From Aralia elata (Eukaryota > Streptophyta > Magnoliopsida > Apiales > Araliaceae), in the NCBI GenBank assembly GCA_034770075.1, contig CM068379.1, positions 42,911,130 to 42,975,129 of the forward strand: DNA of 64,000 nucleotides. Direction: 5' to 3'. How positions within the stretch are numbered: the first letter of the stretch is position 1; each line of letters begins with the position of its first letter. Below are positions 49,606 through 61,330 of the stretch, piece by piece. The position numbers and the translations under genes were made by a program. The notes beneath the pieces were generated by a model. It was not told where the DNA came from and ran no database searches. It worked only from the letters and a program-made list of their open reading frames with translations.

Positions 49606-50683
49606 GTAATTGCATAATTGCATGTTTAGTTACATAGCATCTTTAGTTTTAGTTGCATGAGTTTTAGTTTAGCTTAGTTTTTACTCGTTGATTATTACTT
49701 AAAAAAAAATAAAAATAAAACCCAAAAAACCAAAAATTTAGTGGCATAGGATCATATGATATTGCATTTAGAGGTATTCAAGCAATGCATTAATGGAAGT
49801 CATTTAGGGATGGCCAATGATGAAATTTGATTAGTTCTACTATAGTTTAATGGAATGGATACTTATTGCTAAATCTGGAGTTTAACTGTTTTAGTTGTGG
49901 TTATTTGAGACCCTTGGTTTTTACTTGTTCACGAATATGTATCGAAGTAATTGGGAGTTAATTCTTCTTTAGTGTATTACGTGCTCATATGTAGATATAG
50001 ACTGTTATCACTTGTTGGATCTAAAAAAAAAACCCAAAAAATGAAATTTTTTTTGAATAAATACGGCTTCGATGTCTGTCTAAGTGCAAGAAAACGAGGA
50101 ATTAATGAATATAGACAGATAAGAGCAGGTCTTGACTAAGTTTGTCTTTGTGGCCGGTGTCATTTGAATGAGTATACCCTTAGGAGATGTCTTTACACTC
50201 AGCGCCCTAAAATCGTCTGGTTTGGGAGACGTTGGTTGAAAGTTCGCTACACGGGTGACATTGAATAGCCTAATAAAGATGAACATTGCACTAGTCGAGA
50301 TATATGACGAGATGGAGCGTAAAACGCACTCGTTTGAAAAAAAGAGAGAAAAACTGAGAAGACAGGTGAATAGCAAGTTGAGCTTAAAAGCAAAATCTGT
50401 GAAATTTGTCTCTTTTTGAGTATTGTGATACTTAGAGTTGAATTCATATCCTAATTGGTTTGATACATGTTATATACTTATGGAAGGGTTGAGAGTGATT
50501 CATAGCTGCTAATGGTTGGCTCTTGGATGGTGTGAGGTTGGAATTTTGTTGAATTGGTAGTTACTGATTTCTGAGGCCGAATTTTTATGATGTCTATTGA
50601 TTAATTGCTTGAGTATGGTGAGGCATGCATTTGCATTCATGTAGTAGCTAGTTTAGTTGTGGTTTTGCTTTGTTTTCTATTTT
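49606..50683 (+). other. A2 3' untranslated region
   Basis: About 1.1 kb without a gene; two A-rich tracts (about 49701-49730 and 50022-50045). One copy of the 23-base motif GAGATGGAGCGTAAAACGC... lies at 50309-50331, shared with M. Confidence 0.75.
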
Positions 50684-50720
50684 GCTTGAGGACAAGCAAA
50701 GTTTTGAGTTTGGGGGTATT
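50684..50720 (+). other. A2 3' polypurine tract with AGGA hairpin
   Basis: GCTTGAGGACAAGC (50684-50697), then GAGTTTGGGGGTATT directly before the 3' LTR: the plus-strand primer site and its associated hairpin. Confidence 0.9.
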
Positions 50721-52015
50721 TGATGAGTAGGTTTTAACCTATGAGTTGATATATTTATTGGCTTACTCTTTACTTGTTTTTAAGTGTTTTTGGTAGCTTT
50801 TTATTTGTTTGTATTGCTTTTGTAGGTCATGGTTGGCTGCGGGATCAAAAGAAGCAAAAATGGCTGGGTGCAGGGCATTCTCGCCGGGGCGAGAACTTAT
50901 GCCTTGTACTTCTCGCCGGGGCAGAAGCTGGCCGAGGCGAGGATATTAAAGAGCAACTTTTCGTTGGGGCGAGGAAGCGGCAGAAAGGAATCCTAATTTT
51001 GCTGGAATGCTGTTACTTTGGAAAGGTGGAAGTGATCTAGGACTCTTGCTATTAATCTGATTAAGGGACTAAAGGAGGATATAAATAGAAGATCAAGACT
51101 TGGATTAAGACACACATAGATTTATTCAGAGATTGAACTTTCAGAGCTAAGCAAGGAGATTGGAGAACAAGTCAAGCATCGTGAGGAGTTCAGATTGGAG
51201 AGCTAGAGATTATATTGAGTTTTCTTTTAATCTTTATTCTCTGATTTGTAATTAATTATGATGACTTATTTTGGTATTCTAGTTTTTATTGCCAGTATGA
51301 ACTAAATTCTTAGTTAAGGCTGCAATTGAACCAGTTATACTTATGAATTGATTATTTATTGGATTTCAATTGTTCAGTTGACGGGAGTTGTCTATCTTAT
51401 TTAATGCTTATTGATTAATTGTTTGGCCGACAATTAGCGGGATACTTTAGATGAATTCGGGAGATGCAATCTAGGGTTAGAACTGGATAAGATAGCATGT
51501 ATTCTTAATTATTTGCATGTGATGAATAATTAGATTGGTGAAGTGAATAGGGATATCTCTTTGTTGCATGTAACAATTGGAAATTGGAACTTAATGAATT
51601 TAATCCTTTAACTTTGCATAGGAATATCGTAGAGTATTGGGATTAGATAGATTTATTTGATCACTTGGAAAAGGGCTTATAAATACAATTGAATTTCTGT
51701 TAACAACTCCATTGAAGTGAATAATTGGAAGACATAGATAGATTGGTTTATGATAAATAACTGGGGATATTGTAGTCTTAATCATAATAAATCTGAATTT
51801 CAACCTTTGTGATAGTTGTTGGTGTTAGTATTTAATTTAATTAGTTTCAATCAATACTCAATTTGCGAATGTGTAATAGAATATGCATAATTTGATTGAC
51901 AGTTGGAAATATTAGGTATAATAATCTCTGTGGTTTCGACACTCTATCTTATCACTTTATTACTTGTTGATCGTGTATACTTGCACGTAATTGTTGCTTG
52001 TGAAATCTGACAACA
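50721..52015 (+). repeat. A2 3' LTR (1295 bp)
   Basis: TGATGAGTAGG to CTGACAACA. It includes the perfect palindrome TTCTCGCCGGGGCGAGAA at 50878-50895 and a TATA box at 51080-51089. Confidence 0.95.
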
Positions 52016-52228
52016 ACAGGCATCCCAACAAGCAGCACCACCGAGATTTTAGAATAAATAGCAACAATCTCCACAGCAAGAAAAGAAACCGGAACTTGAG
52101 GAGTTATTGATAAAGTACATCAAGGACAATGAGACGTGGAAAAATACTAATGAGGTGACTTTGCGAAACTTTAAGACTCAGATCGCACAGTTGGCATCAG
52201 CTACAAATACTCGTCCTCAAGGTACATT
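52016..52228 (+). pseudogene. gag: A1 gag, later part
   Basis: Begins with the acagg duplication and continues A1 gag in frame (ASQQAAPPRF, ELEELLIKYIKDN, RNFKTQIAQLASATNTRPQG), the last block matching the A2 RNLENQLGQLA block. Two TAG stops lie near 52048 and 52057. It is cut by C2 at 52229; acatt (52224-52228) is the expected left target duplication of C2, whose right copy is not in the window. Confidence 0.87.
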
Positions 52229-54040
52229 TGAAAGTAGTATGCACGTAAGCCAATCATATTTGATATGATGTAGCATATATTTTGTAATCTTATTCATTTA
52301 TCAATAAAAGAATTGACTTATTAAAGGCATTTTACTTTATCTATATGGTGCTGTTATTTAATATGTGATAAACTCATAGTTTTAAGCAATACTTTTAGAA
52401 TCATGATGATGATCATGCTAATGAAATTTAAATTCTTAGAAAGCTTAAAACTAAAATCGTTCCTAATCGTTGGATTACTAAAAGGGGATTAGTGAATCTG
52501 GATAGATTAGTACATACGTTACTTGCTCTTAGGAAGAGGATGATTGATCTCATAATCATTTGTGTGGAGACACTAAAGCAAGTATGTAGGTGCTTATTGG
52601 AGAATAAGTTCACTGAACGTGGCTCGCTAAAGAATACCTAATGGAGTTTTACTCGCCTGTCAATAGGAATTTCTCAAGTGATAGTAGTACAAGTGATTCT
52701 TAGACTTGAGATCATCATAGTATTTTGTGTATGATGAGTTATACTTTGACATGTCTCTTAAGACCTTTAGGGTATATCAAAGGGTATGATTGGGTATAAT
52801 AAGTTTTACATGGAGATAGGTGAATGATCAATAAAGAATCTACCACATCTAGTAAAAGATGTGAATGTCCTATATGATTCGATAAATGACAACTCAGTAG
52901 TCCTTGGCCAAGGAAGAATGAAATTAGAAAGGAATATCTAATTTGCATTATTTAGAGTTGTGCATTTAGGAATTGAAATACATATAATTAAATAAAATAA
53001 GACTTGACAGTAATTCCATGTCTTATATTTAATTGGGACATTGTATGGTAGAATGATTGAATTGTACGGTAACTATGCACTGCAAGGTTCTTTTGTGATT
53101 AATGTTGAAATCTATATTATTTGGAAAGTCGTTGATCGCTAAGGGGGCTTACCCTTATTGTAGAATAAATGTTATTTATTTAAATGAATTAAATATTTTA
53201 ATTTATTTATTTAAGTAAGATTAAAATTGTTCTAATTGATTTATTCACAACCGGTTTAATATGGAGAACCTAAAGGGTCGCATCGCAAAAGAAAAATATT
53301 TATTTAAAAAGTAAATGGCATAATCGTAATAATAAGTTAAGTATATTTAATTTAGTCTATGGAGATAGAATAAATTAAATAGCTTAATATTTATTATTTA
53401 ATATTTTGAAAATATTAAAATAAATTAATAAGAGGAGTCTTATTATTCTTATTACTATTATTATTTAATTCCTAAAAGGGTTTGAGAATTAATTAATAGA
53501 AGTATTCTCATAAATCCTAATTGGATTAGGAGTTTAATTAATTAAAATAGTTTAATTAGAATAAAAACCTTAATCCTAAATAGTTTAGGAGGGTTCCCTA
53601 TATCTATAAATAAGATGTGTCTTATCATAGATTAGGGTTATACACTCTTGCATTAGAATTATGGAGAGTACTGAGAATTTCTATAGAGATAAAAACTAGG
53701 GTTTTTGCCAACACCCATCTTCTTGAACAAGTATTATTCCTTAGTGGATCACCTCTAGAGACCAAACATTTGGGTGGCTAACGTTGATCAAAAGAAGGAA
53801 TCTCACCATTGAATTCAAGGAGAACACGAAGGATTTTTGGACTTGAACTTGCACTCGAGGAAGCTTAAGTCTACGAGGATATAATTCTTATTCTCTATCT
53901 CTTTCGTTTAATTGATAATTGAACACAAGGAAAGATCATGGTGATGGTTTGTATTAAATTTTTTTAAAAACTATTTTTATCGCGCTTCCGCTCTATTTAT
54001 GTAATTTGATTGCATGCTTGCGTTATATACAAACCTAACA
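52229..54040 (+). repeat. C2 5' LTR (1812 bp)
   Basis: TGAAAGTAGTATGCAC to CAAACCTAACA, the same ends as C1 but clearly more diverged in between. TATA box (TATAAATA) at 53605-53612. Confidence 0.93.
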
Positions 54041-54041
54041 G

Positions 54042-54054
54042 TGGTATCAAAGTT
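54042..54054 (+). other. C2 primer binding site (tRNA-iMet), decayed
   Basis: TGGTATCAAAGTT, differing at three positions from the C1 site TGGTATCAGAGCC. Confidence 0.85.
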
Positions 54055-55017
54055 AATCCTTGTGTTAATTATTGATTTTGTTGATTCCATGTATGAATTG
54101 ATATGCGATTCGATTGGATTTTATGGGCCGCAAAATTTTTTTGATTCTGCGTCGCGGCGCAAACCCGCCACCTCCAGTTCATTCTGGAGCGCGGCCACGC
54201 CCTAACCCAGAATCTCTTCTCTGGTCTTGTAGCGCGGCTGCGCCACATCCCAGTTCATTCTAGGCGTGATCGCGCCACACCCTAGGAACTAATTTTTTTT
54301 TGGTTTTTCAATTAACATAAATGGTTTATTTAATTGATAAAAGTTTAAAATAAAAATGTTTATTTTATCTGGGATAGGATTCCAGGTTGCTAAAATTAAA
54401 AGAGTTTAATTTTGATTTGGTTTTTGATTAAAATAAAAGAGTTTATTTTGTTTCAAAACTAAATATTAACAAACTTTTTGCCCATTAAATGATATCAATG
54501 CATATATAGAATGGTTTTATTATTCATGAGATGAATGTTATTTATTGATGCATATAGAGATATGTATGATAATAAATAGGGATTGATTATGGACTATTGA
54601 CCAATGTGTGATTGGATTTATTTTAGAGGATGCTTCAATGAATGAATTTTTATAAATGGGGTCTGCATACCTCGTCTTCTCTAGTTTTTCTTGATGTAAA
54701 TTTTATCTTCCTCTTATGTACTTCCCCTTGACTGTTGATCAAGGTTTCTATTCATTGTAAATAGTTGATGTAATAGGATTAGTTAGAATTATTTTAAAGA
54801 ATTGGAGACAAAGGAGCAACGAGCAAGGAGCGTTAAAAGACCCGTTTGTAATAGAGATCGGGATTTAAATGTAATAGTTATACTTAAATTCAGTTCTTGC
54901 ACCATAGGTTTGACCTTTTGGTTCACTAGTGGTTTACTTGGTGGCTCTAGTGAACCAAACTAGAATAAAAGTCCATAATCAATCCGAGTAAAATATAGTA
55001 TTCTATATGTGCATGTT

Positions 55018-55056
<39 letters not shown>

Positions 55057-55751
55057 ATTATACAACATGTCTCGCATATTAAATAATATGATGCGTATTT
55101 TATATATATATATATATGTGCAATCTAAACAAGATGAGACAATCAATAATAAACCCATCAAAGAAATTATATTAAGTTGTAACGTTCAAAGATATTTGGA
55201 ATATCGAACATCGCCTTCTAGTATGGTAAAGCAATAGAGTAATGAATATTTAATATGAGTTTGTTATGCATACATAAGGCAAGTATTAAATATTTAAGAT
55301 GTTGCTTTATTACATTGGATGCTTATAAAGGAATTGAACATTACCGCTTTGTTGTGCACACACAAGGGCTGTATTTTTCTCTTCACTTATATGGAAATGT
55401 TGGGTTTGACTTAACTTAGATTATTTTAGTTCGGATTTGCACACACTTGACCATTATAATCTAAGAGGCAAAATACAAGGAGTTACATGGTGATGTAATT
55501 GACAATAGTTGTCTACCTATTTATTTATATATAGTTTGTTGTGCACACACAAGACTATATACATTTAAAATGAGATCCTTATTCTCACTAGCAAATATTT
55601 AATTAGATTTGCCGAACTATATATTGAGGGTAGTATAGTTTGATGAAAATAGTGGGAGATACTAATTTAAATAAAGACCTAATTTATTTTGGTAATTAAT
55701 AAAATGAATGTTTGCTAAAATATTGTCTATTTCACATGCAAAATTTAAAAA
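54055..55751 (+). other. C2 leader with hairpin repeats and decayed GC island
   Basis: About 1.7 kb without a gene. The GC island at 54148-54285 corresponds to that of C1 but its palindromes are degraded (GCGCGGCTGCGCC). Hairpin motifs occur at 55260-55279, 55348-55367, 55435-55450 (degenerate) and 55535-55554. A TA-rich tract lies at 55020-55116. Confidence 0.8.
55260..55554 (+). repeat. C2 leader hairpin repeats
   Basis: TTTGTTGTGCACACACAAGG-type units. The cores TTGTG-CACA-CACAA (two copies) and TTATG-CATA-CATAA (one copy) keep a five-base stem, while the loop differs from that in C1 (TCAC on the sense strand). Spacing and number match C1. Confidence 0.83.
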
Positions 55752-58723
55752 ATGTCAAACTCACTATCACTGCGTAGCATACTTGATGCCAACAAACTGA
55801 TCGGACCGAATTACACGGACCGGTTAAGGAATCTGAGAATTATTCTCACTACTGAAAAGATTTCTTATATCCTAAATTCGTCAGTCCCTACAGCTGTTGC
55901 AGAAACAGCCTTTGAAGAAGAGATTGCTACTTTTAGAAAGTGGTAAGATGATGCAATCTTAGCTCAATGCATCATGCTCGCATCCATGAGTAACGAGCTT
56001 CAGCGTCAGCATAAAACTATGGATGCTCCTACTATATTGTTGCACCTCAAGGAGTTGTATGGTGAGCAAAGTAGGACTGCTAGATATCAGATATCTAAGG
56101 AGTTCTTCCGATCTTGGATGACCGAGGGCACTACCGTTGAGACTCATGTCCTAAAGATGATCAATCTGATTAAATAACTTGGATAGCTAGGATTCATAAT
56201 GGATGGGGAGTTAAGTTAATATTTGATCTTGTAGTCACTCCCGAACACCTTCTCATAATTTGTTGTCAATTTTCACATGAATAAGTTGGACGTCTTGCCT
56301 GAGTTACTTAACATGCTGAAAACTGCTGAAGGTTACTTCTCATCCAACAAGAACTAAGTCTTACTAGTGGATGATTCTTCCAAGAAAAGGAAGAGGCCCA
56401 AGGTATCTTCTGAAAAGAAGAAAAAGAAGAAGGCTAAGGGAAAGGCGAAAGGAAAGGATAATAAGAAAGCTGATCCAGATAGCAAATGAATTTGCTACCA
56501 TTGCAATAAGCCAAGTTACTGGAAGAGGAACTGTAAGGATTATCTTGCGGATCAAAAGCAGAAGAAGCTTGGAGAAGCTTCAACTTCCGATCTAGGTTTG
56601 TCAATGATTGAAATTAATTTTTCTGAAAGTCAAAATTCTACTTGGGTATTGGATACCAGCTGTGGTTCTCACATATGTAACAATATGCAAGGACTAAGCA
56701 GAAGTAGAAAGTTGAATAAGGATGAAGTTGTCCTACGAGTGGGAAATAGAGCAAAGATTGCTGCATTAGTTGTAAGAACTTATTATTTAGCACTGCCTAC
56801 GGGAAAGTCCATTAGTTTAAATAATTGTTATTATGCTCCAATACTCATTAGAAATATTATTTCAATTTCTGTATTGGATATGGATGATTTTGATATTATA
56901 ATAAAGAACAACAGTTATTCTATTTATAATAAAAATATTTTATATGGTGTTGAAAATTTACTAAATGGACTTTACATACTTAACTTGCATGAAAATATAT
57001 TTCAAATTGAACAAACTAAGAAAAGAAAAAGAGATAATGTTAATTATACTTTATGTTGCATTGTAGACTCGGTCATATTAATGAAACAAGATTAGCCAAA
57101 TTGCATAAAAATAGGCTTTTAGAGCTATCTGATTACGAATCATATCCAACTTGTGAATCTTGTCTCATAGGTAAAATGACCAAATCTCCTTTTAGTGGAA
57201 AAGGAGAAAGAGTTACAGAGTTATTAACGTTGGTACACACAGATGTATGTGGACTTATGATAACGAATGCACGAGGAGGGTATTCTTATTTTATTACTTT
57301 CACTGATGATCATTCAAGATTTGGATATGTGTATTTGATGAAATATAAATATAAATCATTTGAAAAGTTCAAAGAATTCAGAAGTGAAGTAGAGAAGCAA
57401 ACTGGTAAGAGTATTAAGATTCTTCGATTGGATCGAGGAGGAGAATACTTAACCAATGAGTTTCTCAATTGTCTCAAAGAAAATGGAATAATCTCACAAT
57501 GGACTCCACTAGGAATGCCACAGTTGAATGGTGTATCTGAAAGGAGAAATCGAATATTGTTGGACATGGTTCGTTCTATGATGAGTTTTACCGACCTTCC
57601 AGTATCCTTTTGGGGTTATGCCCTAGAGACGGCTGCATATCTACTAAATAAGGTCCCCTCGAAGTCTGTCCCTAAGACTCCATATGAGTTATGGACATGG
57701 AGGAAACCTAGCCTTAAGCATGTTAAGTCTTGGGGATGTCTAGCTTATGTGAAAAAGTTTTAGAATAATAAGCTTGGGACAAGATCTGATAAGTGTAAAT
57801 TTGTGGGATATCCTAAAGAAAGTTTAGGATACTATTTTTATAATCCTACTGAGCAAAAGGTGTTTGTTGCGAAATACGCTACCTTCTTGAAAAATGATTT
57901 TATCCTTGAAGGGGCTAGTGGGAGAAAAATAGATCTTGAAAAAGTTCAAGAACCACAAACCACTACAGGTCAATTGGATGAACCTGTCCAAGTAGAAGAA
58001 CCTATTTTACCACAACCTATTCGTAATTCTGGAAGAGTATCGAAGATACCTGATAGGTATGGATTCATCATAGAGGATGATGATGAGGTACGCATCATAG
58101 ATGATGATGATCCATTAACTTACGAAGAGGCTATGAGTAGTAAAGACTCAGAGAAAGGGCTAGAAACCATGAAATCCGAGATGGACTCCATGTATAAAAA
58201 CCAAGTATGGACTTTGGTTTCACCACCTGAGGGCATTTAAACCTATTGGGTGAAAATGGGTATTTAAGAGAAAGACTGGAGCGGACGACAAGGTAGAGAC
58301 CTATAAGGCCCAACTGGTTGCAAAAGGTTTCAAACAAAGACAAGGAGTTGACTATGATGAAACCTTCTCACCAGTAGCTATGCTCAAGTTCATTTGGATT
58401 TTGCTTGTAGTTACAACTTATTATGACTACAAAATCTGGCAAATGGACGTGGAATGACATTCCTCAATGGGAAACTTGAGGAGAATGTATATATGATATA
58501 ACCAGAGGGTTTTGTTTCAACAGTTGAACCAATCAAGTCTGCAAGCTACAACGATCCATCTATGGATTGAAGCAAGCTTCTCGAAGGTGGAACATCCGTT
58601 TTGATGAGATAATCAAAAAGTTTGATTTTATCAAAAATGAGGATGAACCTTGTGTGTACAAGAAGGTTAGTGGGAGCGCTATTTCATTCCTAGTATTATA
58701 TGTTGACGATATATTACTGATAG
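55752..58723 (+). pseudogene. gag-pol: C2 gag-pol, heavily mutated
   Basis: Homologous to C1 gag-pol from MSNSLSLRS. Stops include TAA after FRKW (about 55944), two near 56175-56185 and a TGA near 56486. Frameshifts lie near 57050, 58238 and between 58300 and 58560. The zinc knuckle has lost its His (CYHCNKPSYW) and the protease DTG reads DTS, both inactivating changes relative to C1. The integrase core and the RT YVDD box are still legible. Direct comparison with C1 shows CAA or CAG in C1 where C2 has TAA or TAG at several sites. Confidence 0.9.
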
Positions 58724-59707
58724 TGATGAGGACATCCTTAGCTCACAAGCCCTTGAAAAAACACAAGTGGATCCATTGCATATGCCACTTGGACCCATTA
58801 CGAGAGCACGAGCTAAACGCTTCAAAGAAGGACTTAACGGGATGATTCATAAATTATAGACTGAGGTTAGATCGAGCATAGAGGTTATAGAGACAGGTTA
58901 CAAGCACGCGAAGATCATAAACACCTTGGAAGCAAGCATACCAGAACCGTTGCAAAAGAATCAATATTTTCGCACTTTTGGACTAGTTTGACATTAGTTC
59001 GTATTTGGGCCATAACTTGAGTTTCCGAACTCTAAATGAGGTGATTCAAAAGCCTAAATTCATTAGAAACTCCAGGGCTACAATTTTCATTCTTGGCCCA
59101 AGTCCAAATTCGATTGTTATCAGATGTGAAAATAGCTTGCAATCTGCTGATCAGTTTATAGTTGTCTGATTTGGACTTTTAACACATCACATATTTTTGG
59201 GTTGTTAAATTCTTTGGGTGGTTGATACAAATGATGTTATTAGTTGTTAGATCTTGACTTATGATGATGGGTTAGCACACCATGAGTTCCTATAAGTACC
59301 AAGTGATGCTAGGCTTGTAAATTCAATCATTCATATCAATTTTCAGATTATCAATACTATTGTGAGTTTGTTTCTCTACTTGTGGTTCTTTGAAGAATTC
59401 CTAAGTGTTCCTTAGTTCTTCTTTTTAGATTTATAATTGACTTATCATACAACCATTCATAGTTGTGTGTGACGTCTTCTACCGCATCAATCGTCGATTG
59501 TACCGAGATTACCGCTTCAATATAAGCGAGGGGTCGAAGTGTCGTTGGTGTTCATCCTCCGCAAATTTCCTAAGCAAGCAATTGTACCAAGATTACTGTC
59601 TACATATAGGCGAGGGGTTAAGGTGTTGGAAGCTATCCATCCTATCAACTTGTTGGAAACGATCCGGGCGGCGACCACCTTAAGCAAGCGTGCCGTGGAT
59701 TCTATCA
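58724..59707 (+). repeat. CRM 5' LTR (984 bp)
   Basis: Starts TGATGAGGACATCC at the exact point where C2 RT breaks off and ends TTCTATCA two bases before the primer site. A possible TATA box (TATAAG) is at 59291-59296. Confidence 0.85.
58725..58991 (+). pseudogene. Polyprotein tail encoded within the CRM LTR
   Basis: An 89-codon frame entered from the LTR start, with the block GPITRARAKRFKEGLNG often seen at the end of CRM-type polyproteins, and one TAG (58857-58859) before the TGA at 58989. In the 3' LTR this sequence would form the C-terminal end of pol; in the 5' LTR it is a passive copy. Confidence 0.78.
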
Positions 59708-59709
59708 TT

Positions 59710-59722
59710 TGGTATCAAAGCT
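59710..59722 (+). other. CRM primer binding site (tRNA-iMet)
   Basis: TGGTATCAAAGCT two bases after the LTR, one change from the usual TGGTATCAGAGC. Confidence 0.9.
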
Positions 59723-60149
59723 AAGTTTCCTATCAAGTTACTTATCTTTACTTTTATTGTTGGATTATAGTATAAAAAAAACTGCAGAAAATATATAGCA
59801 GAAAATTATTATTGTTGATTGCTATTATTGGGATTTTATTTGCAAAAAATCATATTTGACGATTGTAAAGTCTTGTTGGTATTTCAAGAGTCGTCTTTTC
59901 TATATTGTATCTTGATAAGTTCTTATTGGATTGTAATTGGAAAATTGAGGTAATATTTGTGTGAATTCAAAAAAGAACCTATTAGAGAGAACTACGAGCG
60001 AAAAAAGGCAAGAGTAGTGAGATTACTAGAGGGTAAAAGCCATAAGTGTGATACACGAGCGTTTCATATTTGTAATACATTGTTTGAGCGAAACACGTAA
60101 GGGAGTGGTGAGGAACTTGTTTTCTACTAACCTTTGTTTTGCAGAAAAT
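59723..60149 (+). other. CRM leader
   Basis: About 430 bases without a gene. An in-frame Met at 60048 exists but the residues up to 60149 do not look like Gag. Confidence 0.65.
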
Positions 60150-61330
60150 ATGTCTAACACAAGAGATAAGGCAATTGATAATGAACCTTCTTCATCGAAT
60201 TTTGACCCAAAACTCATGATGGAGGCTATGATGAAAGAATTTTCTAGACAGTTAGGGATGGCTATAGAGCAAGTTCATGATCGCATCGATCAATTGAGTG
60301 ACACTCGAGGGGAACAAACTCAAATCCCTCCGGGTGGGCGTCCTAAAGGAAAAGCCCAACAAAAGGAAGCTAGACTAGAAGAGACAACTTACTATGATAA
60401 AAGGTTTAGCGAGGAAGAGGATCGAAAAACTGGCTTTATCCCAAGGAGACATTTTGTAAGGGATAAAGGCGGCCAAAATCGAGAGGACAACAACATTGAT
60501 AGCATCAAAATGAAAATTCCTACTTTCCAAGGCAAAAGTGATCCCGAGGCATATTTAGAATGGGAGAAGAAAATGGAATGGATATTTGATTGTCACAACT
60601 ACTCGGATCTCAAGAAAGTTAGAATTGTAGCTACCGAATTTTCAGATTATGCAGTTACTTGGTGGGATCAATTGATGACAGCCGAAGGAGGTGCAGAGAA
60701 CGTTCAATAGAGACTTGGGCAAAAATGAAAGCTGTGATGAAAAAGAGGTTTGTACCAAGCCACTATTATCGAGATCTGTTTCGAAACTTATAAAACTTGA
60801 AACAGGGAAATAAGAGTGTGGAGGACTACTTCAAGGAAATGGAGATGTTAATGTCTAGGGTTAAAATCGACGAGGATAATGAGGCCACCATGGCCAGATT
60901 TTCAGCAGGGTTAAATTGGGATATTGCAGATTTGGTGGAGCGTCAACACTATGTGGTATTGGAAGATATGGTGCACATGGCTATCAAAATACAGAAGTAA
61001 CTTAAGAGGATAGGTGGCCAGCGAACAAATCCTACCACAAGGTCATCATGGAAATCCAGCATTGTGAAACGCGAGGAAAGACCAACTGTTTCCAAACCAA
61101 AGCCCGAAATCAAGCAGGGGACGACTACTCAAGGATTGCAAGGTAAAACTAATCAACCTTCTACTAGTCGTAATCGAGATATTGTATGCTTTAAATGTCA
61201 AGGCAGGGGACATATTGCAAATCAATGCCCAAATCAAAGAACTATGTTATTGATTGATAATGGAGAATTGGAAACTGAGGAAGAAGATAGTGACAATGAC
61301 TCTATGCCACCTTAGGAGGAAGATAGAGAG
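60150..61330 (+). pseudogene. gag: CRM gag (broken)
   Basis: Starts MSNTRDKAIDNEP. The core IPTFQGKSDPEAYLEWEKKM and the zinc knuckle CFKCQGRGHIANQC (about 61190) are typical of CRM Gag. A frameshift near 60697 and stops at 60791-60793, 60998-61000 and 61313-61315 break it; two of these fit CAA to TAA. Confidence 0.9.

Larger units (their letters stand above)
24661..52015 (+). mobile_element. A2: Athila element carrying two nested insertions
   Basis: Plus-strand Athila with both LTRs (24661-25943 and 50721-52015), tRNA-Asp-type primer site, gag, protease, RT, RNase H, integrase, an env-position reading frame and two hairpin plus polypurine modules. Removing C1 (26614-35956) and M (38155-44788) leaves about 11.4 kb. 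It is flanked by acagg and sits in A1 gag. Confidence 0.95.
10567..52228 (+). mobile_element. A1: oldest Athila element, split by T2 and A2
   Basis: Plus-strand Ty3/gypsy element of the Athila clade, visible as three blocks: 10567-13005 (5' LTR, PBS, first part of gag), 24491-24660 (middle of gag) and 52016-52228 (later part of gag). The blocks rejoin in a single gag frame once T2 (13006-24490) and A2 (24661-52015) and one copy of each target duplication are removed. C2 and then the CRM element cut it at 52229, so pol and the 3' LTR lie beyond the window or are lost. Confidence 0.9.
52229..58723 (+). mobile_element. C2: Ty1/copia element, 3' end beyond CRM insertion
   Basis: Plus-strand relative of C1 with 5' LTR, primer site, leader, gag, protease, integrase and most of RT. 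It is cut at 58723 inside RT (after YVDDILLI) by the CRM element. Its RNase H and 3' LTR must lie beyond 64000 if still present. Confidence 0.93.

Noticed and set aside
55015..55120. TA-rich tract as a possible MITE or origin
   Set aside because: It is a simple TA microsatellite within the C2 leader; the corresponding place in C1 (about 33050-33130) is also TA-rich.
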